In this document: positions 60,471 through 64,000 of the stretch, in pieces | Numbering within the stretch: position 1 is the stretch's first letter | Layout of the letters: every line of letters starts with the position of its first letter | NCBI GenBank assembly: GCA_949357655.1 | Contig: CASHTG010000018.1 | Location: 2,046,001 to 2,110,000 of the forward strand | Direction: 5' to 3' | Length of the DNA stretch: 64,000 nt | Source of the DNA: Parascedosporium putredinis | Lineage: Eukaryota > Ascomycota > Sordariomycetes > Microascales > Microascaceae | Notes under the pieces: model-generated | Database searches by the model: none | What the model was told of the DNA's origin: nothing | Seen by the model: only the letters and a program-made list of their open reading frames with translations | Position numbers and translations under genes: made by a program

Positions 60471-60915
60471 TATGATGTTCTAATACTAGGATATGCTGCT
60501 TAGGGTTAGGTTATATTAGGGTTAGAATAGTTAGGCCTGTTAGTGGCTTAGTGAGGTAATCAAATAGTATAATAATATTGTTATCTGTAATGCGTATTTA
60601 AGTGTAGGGGTTAAGTGTACTTGAATTAACTACTAGAAAGGATATAGAACCTCCTTTCCTCTAAGGTCTACTTGCTTCCTTATATAGTTGGTGACTTGTC
60701 TGGGACCGCAGCTTCCCTGGTTGCGGTCCTTAGGTGGACTGCAACTTCCGTGGTGCGGTCCTTGTAGGACCGCGCTGTCTGCCCATGTGGTCCTTCCGGG
60801 ACCGCGCTTTCTCTTTGTGCGGTCCTTTCCTTACTGGTTGGTTACTACCCGAGGTTCTACCTTTACTGCCGGTTTTCACCGCCTTCTCGGGCCTACTTCC
60901 AGGCCGCTCGTGACA
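60471..60915 (-). repeat. Right LTR (5' LTR in element sense), 445 bp
   Basis: It is the same length as the left LTR. Here the first 170 bp carry about 21 RIP-type changes (it begins TATGATGTTC instead of TGTGACGTTC), while the last 210 bp are clean. Telomere-like TTAGGGTTAGG is retained at 60500-60510. Confidence 0.95.
60703..60773. repeat. Array of GCGGTCC/GGACCGC hairpins in the LTR
   Basis: GGACCGCA (60703-60710) pairs perfectly with 60722-60729. GCGGTCCT (60755-60762) pairs perfectly with 60766-60773 across a TGT loop. A further imperfect pair follows near 60787-60806. The left LTR carries the same array in mutated form. Confidence 0.8.
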
Positions 60916-60920
60916 CTAGA
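60916..60920. repeat. Target-site duplication CTAGA (right)
   Basis: Matches 53410-53414 exactly, directly after the terminal CA of the right LTR. Confidence 0.93.
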
Positions 60921-61100
60921 GACCTATATTCTGTATCAGGCTTGAGTTTGAAACGGCCCAAGAAGCCAGAAACACCGAGTGTCCAAATACGAAGCCTAAA
61001 GAAAAAGACAGGCAAAGCCCCTCCCTAAAGGAGAAGAGAAGAAAATGAACCCATAGTAGAGATTGGCGAGCAAGCCGCACCCAGCCCCTTATCTCTTAAG

Positions 61101-61154
61101 CTAACAGAGACTGCTAACCAGCCGGCAGTGCCTAAGAATAACAAACTTGACAAG
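61101..61154 (+). repeat. 54 bp block, inverted copy of 52429-52482
   Basis: Ungapped match to the reverse complement of 52429-52482, 40 of 54 identical, differences mainly transitions. Confidence 0.7.
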
Positions 61155-61635
61155 TAGGTGATCATAACATAGCCAACTGTAAAACTCCTCGCGAAGGGAA
61201 CAGCAACGGGGAGGCTGCCAGGGGATCCACCGGAGACACACCGCGAGTCAGTGGGGTAGTGATGGACGGAGGAGGACTCTTATGAAAGCAGAGAGCCACG
61301 CAGCTGGCCCGAATAACACTCGAGGATCAAAAGGGATCCCGCTGGAAAGAAGAGAAGGAAGTATAAGAGTGATCACCGAGAGAGGGCTATAAAAGGAAGA
61401 GGGAAAAGAGGAAAGGAGGAGAAGAGGGATAGCAGATTAGTGAATACCCGAACCCCTACCTAACTTTAAAATATACCGCCGATACCTTACTATGACCTCG
61501 CCAACTGCTCACGCCCACGTATATATACTATACCTTATCACTCCACATGACGACATCCTCACACCCTTAACCCTCCGCGCCTAGTCATCTACACGTCCAC
61601 CACCAGTAGTAGTGGAGGTGAAGTATAATCTGTGG

Positions 61636-61690
61636 GAGTGTGTGTATATGTGCGTGTGAGTGTGTGTATATGTGCGTGTGAGTGTGTGTG
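61636..61690 (+). repeat. 22 bp tandem repeat, 2.5 copies
   Basis: Units at 61636-61657 and 61658-61679 are identical (GAGTGTGTGTATATG and then TGCGTGT), followed by half a unit. Confidence 0.9.
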
Positions 61691-61904
61691 CCTATCTATG
61701 TTAGGCGTGGCTAATCTAGGCTAAGACTCCCTGCTATAAAGTCACCACCCTTTCCACATCTTAGCTTCCTTTCCGAACACGAATCTCTGCACATACCCAA
61801 AGCTGTCATGTTTCATGCCCTTGAGCTTCCAATTCCTCCGAATTCTATACAGGTATAATCATCTCCTATGTAACCACTACTACAACCTTATACCCATAGC
61901 ACAT

Positions 61905-62340
61905 TGTCATTATTACAACGTTACTAGCTCCGCCAGCTGTCGCCAGTGAACCAGGGTTCACTATGGGTGGAAACGTTCTCAGTCTGTCTGCGAGTCAACG
62001 TCGTTGGCTGGTTACCGTTGGTTCCCAGTCGCTACAGCCGGTCACCGTTGGCTCCCGTGACTACTAAATGATTGACTTATAGACTATCTAATTCACTGAT
62101 TTCATCTGTTGATTGACGAGCGAGAGTGCTTGCTGATTGCAAGCAGTCATAGTGCTTTCACTATAGTATGATAAGTAAGGTAGTAAAGTTCGTGCCTTTT
62201 ATAACTCCTGATTCTATCTTGTCTACTGTCTTTTATATCTGCTCGCTAGTGTGCGAGCTAGCTGTTTGAGTCGGCAGTTGATTGTCTGCGTTGGCTGGCT
62301 TCCCTACTTGCTTGCATGCTGACACTTGAGTGTTGCCAGG
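61905..62340 (-). repeat. Dispersed repeat, inverted copy of 37818-38275
   Basis: The reverse complement aligns along nearly its whole length with 37818-38275; see that entry. The pair is 24 kb apart in opposite orientation. Confidence 0.75.
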
Positions 62341-62544
62341 TGCTAGGTCTTTTCCATGTGACAGTCATGAACAATTCCTCATCGCTGGGAGACTTCCCAG
62401 ACGGGCACGTCTCCCGCGAAGTGTCCACTCTACACAACACTACTTGTATCTATAAGCTTGATTTAACGATAGATATAATAACAAGGATTGGCAAACCTCA
62501 CAGCGAGATAGAGATCACCATACCTTTCGGATGTAGGCAGGAGG

Positions 62545-62660
62545 AAGGTGGTGGGAAAAGGATCTAAACGTGGATAGGGGATGGAAAACGGGCAGAAGGA
62601 AAGGTTTCAAGAAGGGGAACCATTCCAAACTAGATAGGTGTGAGAGGGTCAAAATGATTA
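62545..62660 (+). repeat. Direct repeat copy B (partner 52929-53040)
   Basis: Same orientation as copy A; similarity starts at GGGAAAAGGATCT and fades after GTGAGAGGGTC. Confidence 0.7.
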
Positions 62661-63547
62661 GGGCCCCGCTAAGCGCGTAGCTACAGTCAGCGCGACCACG
62701 CGCTAACATCGGCTGTCTGTAAGCCAGTTGTCAAGACCTTTGGTCGGAAATAAGGGTGGCCTTTCGTTTCCATGATATCGCTATAAACTTAATGTTATCA
62801 CAAATGGCTCACTTGCTATTGCATAGACGTAGACACGGGGCGCGTCACGAAAGCTACAATTGCTAGCCTGGTAGATCATTGTAATAAGGTCAGCGCGCGG
62901 GTGGCGGTAGGGGCGAAGAGGAAAAGGGGCGGACACATAAACTTGGGCGGTGGAGGCCGTGGGATTGTTCTCTCAAGCGCGGAAGGGCGGGGACCAGAGA
63001 GCCGCGAGAAGCTCAACAGTGGCGGGCAGGGAGAGGCAAGCCGAACGTGAGGCGCGAGGGATACTGAGGAGGCTGCGCTGGCTACGGGCGGTCGACGGAG
63101 GGGGGCAAAGGGGCAACGCACACGAACAGTGAGGAATAGCACTTACAACCAGCTAGGAACACATAACGCCAGGGCCAACTCCAACATCGGGCTAGCTCCG
63201 AGGGCGAGCGAGGGCAGACCAACCACCATAGAAGTCAGGGCACAGATGGCAGGGGAACATCAGTAGAAGCGCTGCTACCAACAGTGGATCCAACTTCAAA
63301 CAGCCATGGATGCACAAACCGAACACACCTGGAATATCTGCTGGATGGGGCCCTATGAGTAAGCGTGACAGGAGGAGGGAGCCCCGGGAGCTGATGGGGG
63401 GGCGGCGAGGAGAGATTGGAGACAGACTATTAAGGAAGGGGCGGGGGTATTCCGAGAAACCCCACTCTAGAGCCTAAATCATAGAGAATGAGGGCTCTCA
63501 ACCCTATCCTAGCGCCGCCGTGACCCCCAGTAGCCCTGCGGACTTGG

Positions 63548-64000
63548 TGTGACGTTCCAACACTGGGATAGGTGGTGGCTGCAAGTGCTGTAGTGTAAGA
63601 ACGATCGCGCCTGTAAGTGGCGCGGTGAGGCAGTGAAAGAGTACTACGATATCACGAAGTGTAATGCGTAATCAAGTGTAGGTGTCAGGGGTGACTCAAA
63701 TTGACTACTAGAAAGGAAATCAAACTTGTTTTCGTCTTGGGGCTATCTACCTGCTTATATAGACCTTTGTTCCTAGGCGGTTCCTCTGATCTTCATCGTT
63801 GACCATCCTTCGTTTATCCAATCAGCGGGCGCCTTTGGTCCGAGGGGGTTCGTTTGATCTGACATCCAATCGTTCGACGGGTCAGTCGAACGAACATCCA
63901 TTGACCTTTCTTAGTCATCCTTCCTTCCACTGGCTTGCATTGCCATGGTCCTTCGTTGTCCAATGGCCTATGGCACTCCCATGGCCATATGGCTGGAACA
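63548..64000. repeat. LTR of a related element, running off the window edge
   Basis: It starts TGTGACGTTCCAACACT exactly like the left LTR and stays alignable for about 230 bp (for example CAAGTGTAGGTGTCA, AATTGACTACTAGAAAGGA, TTATATAGAC), then diverges. It lacks the telomere-like block and shows no RIP damage. It is either a solo LTR or the end of a second element of the family. Confidence 0.8.
63871..63892. repeat. Hairpin, 8 bp stem and 6-base loop
   Basis: CGTTCGAC (63871-63878) pairs perfectly with 63885-63892. It lies in the divergent half of the edge LTR. Confidence 0.8.

Larger units (their letters stand above)
53415..60915 (-). mobile_element. Complete but RIP-inactivated Ty3/gypsy LTR retrotransposon
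   Basis: This is a 7.5 kb element with two 445 bp LTRs (TG...CA) and a perfect 5 bp target duplication. The coding strand is minus: the polypurine tract lies beside the left LTR and motifs run gag zinc knuckle, protease, reverse transcriptase, RNase H, integrase from right to left, the order of Ty3/gypsy. The interior is AT-rich, full of stops and nearly devoid of CpA on the plus strand, the signature of RIP. No functional product is possible. An antisense reading frame lies between integrase and the 3' LTR. No chromodomain is recognisable. Confidence 0.95.
60921..63547. other. Old repeat mosaic right of the gypsy element
   Basis: No intact gene. The plus strand at 60945-61155 reads as degenerate coding text (KRPKKPETPSVQIRSLKKKT, later LKLTETANQPAVPKNNKLDK) and is related to minus-strand text at 52.4 kb. 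The rest holds a 22 bp tandem repeat, an inverted copy of the 37.8 kb repeat, the direct-repeat partner of 52929-53040 and a partial hairpin module at about 62690-62755. Confidence 0.6.

Noticed and set aside
1..64000. CRISPR arrays, bacterial operons, biosynthetic gene clusters
   Set aside because: No regularly spaced repeats, no polycistronic layout and no polyketide, peptide synthetase or terpene enzyme motifs were seen.

Overview
The window is nuclear DNA of a filamentous ascomycete (Pezizomycotina, most likely a Sordariomycete; genus not determinable from this stretch). The evidence is short GT...AG introns of 48-126 bp, recognisable fungal protein families (ADE2, Asp f 4-like, SH3-RasGEF, DUF3716), and a Ty3/gypsy retrotransposon wrecked by repeat-induced point mutation (RIP).

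Layout. From 0.6 to 20.8 kb there are five genes separated by long non-coding stretches: a membrane-anchored RlpA-like barrel protein (-), ADE2 (+) divergent from it, a secreted Asp f 4-like protein (+), a UNC-93-like transporter (-), and a Ras guanine-nucleotide exchange factor (-). From 20.8 to 37.4 kb I can support no gene. From 37.4 to 39.1 kb lies a small transposon graveyard with hairpin-rich repeat modules and a truncated gypsy RNase H fragment. From 39.2 to 46.8 kb are three minus-strand genes: a mitochondrial DUF1992/DnaJC28-type protein, a long low-complexity fungal protein, and a DUF3716 protein. At 49.4-50.9 kb is a SET-domain gene (+) with an apparent signal peptide. From 50.9 kb to the end the window is repeat-dominated: mosaic old repeats, a complete LTR element at 53415-60915 with a CTAGA target duplication, and the start of a related LTR at 63548.

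A property of the whole window affects every gene call. Eight of the nine genes are broken by small frameshifts repaired by adding bases, usually inside homopolymers, and the ninth has one as well. I count about 30 missing bases in about 16 kb of coding sequence. I find none that has to be explained by an extra base, though a few sites could be read either way. Intron phases and stop codons are consistent once these are allowed for. This looks like uncorrected long-read deletion error, not biology, so I annotate the genes as CDS spanning the frameshifts and not as pseudogenes.

The most interesting biology is in the LTR element. The two LTRs carry RIP-type transitions only in the halves that face the element interior. 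The interior has almost no CpA on the + strand but keeps TpG. An antisense reading frame with a cysteine cluster and a charged helical tail sits between the integrase and the 3' LTR. The palindrome TACATGTA is also strongly clustered at 46.0-48.9 kb.
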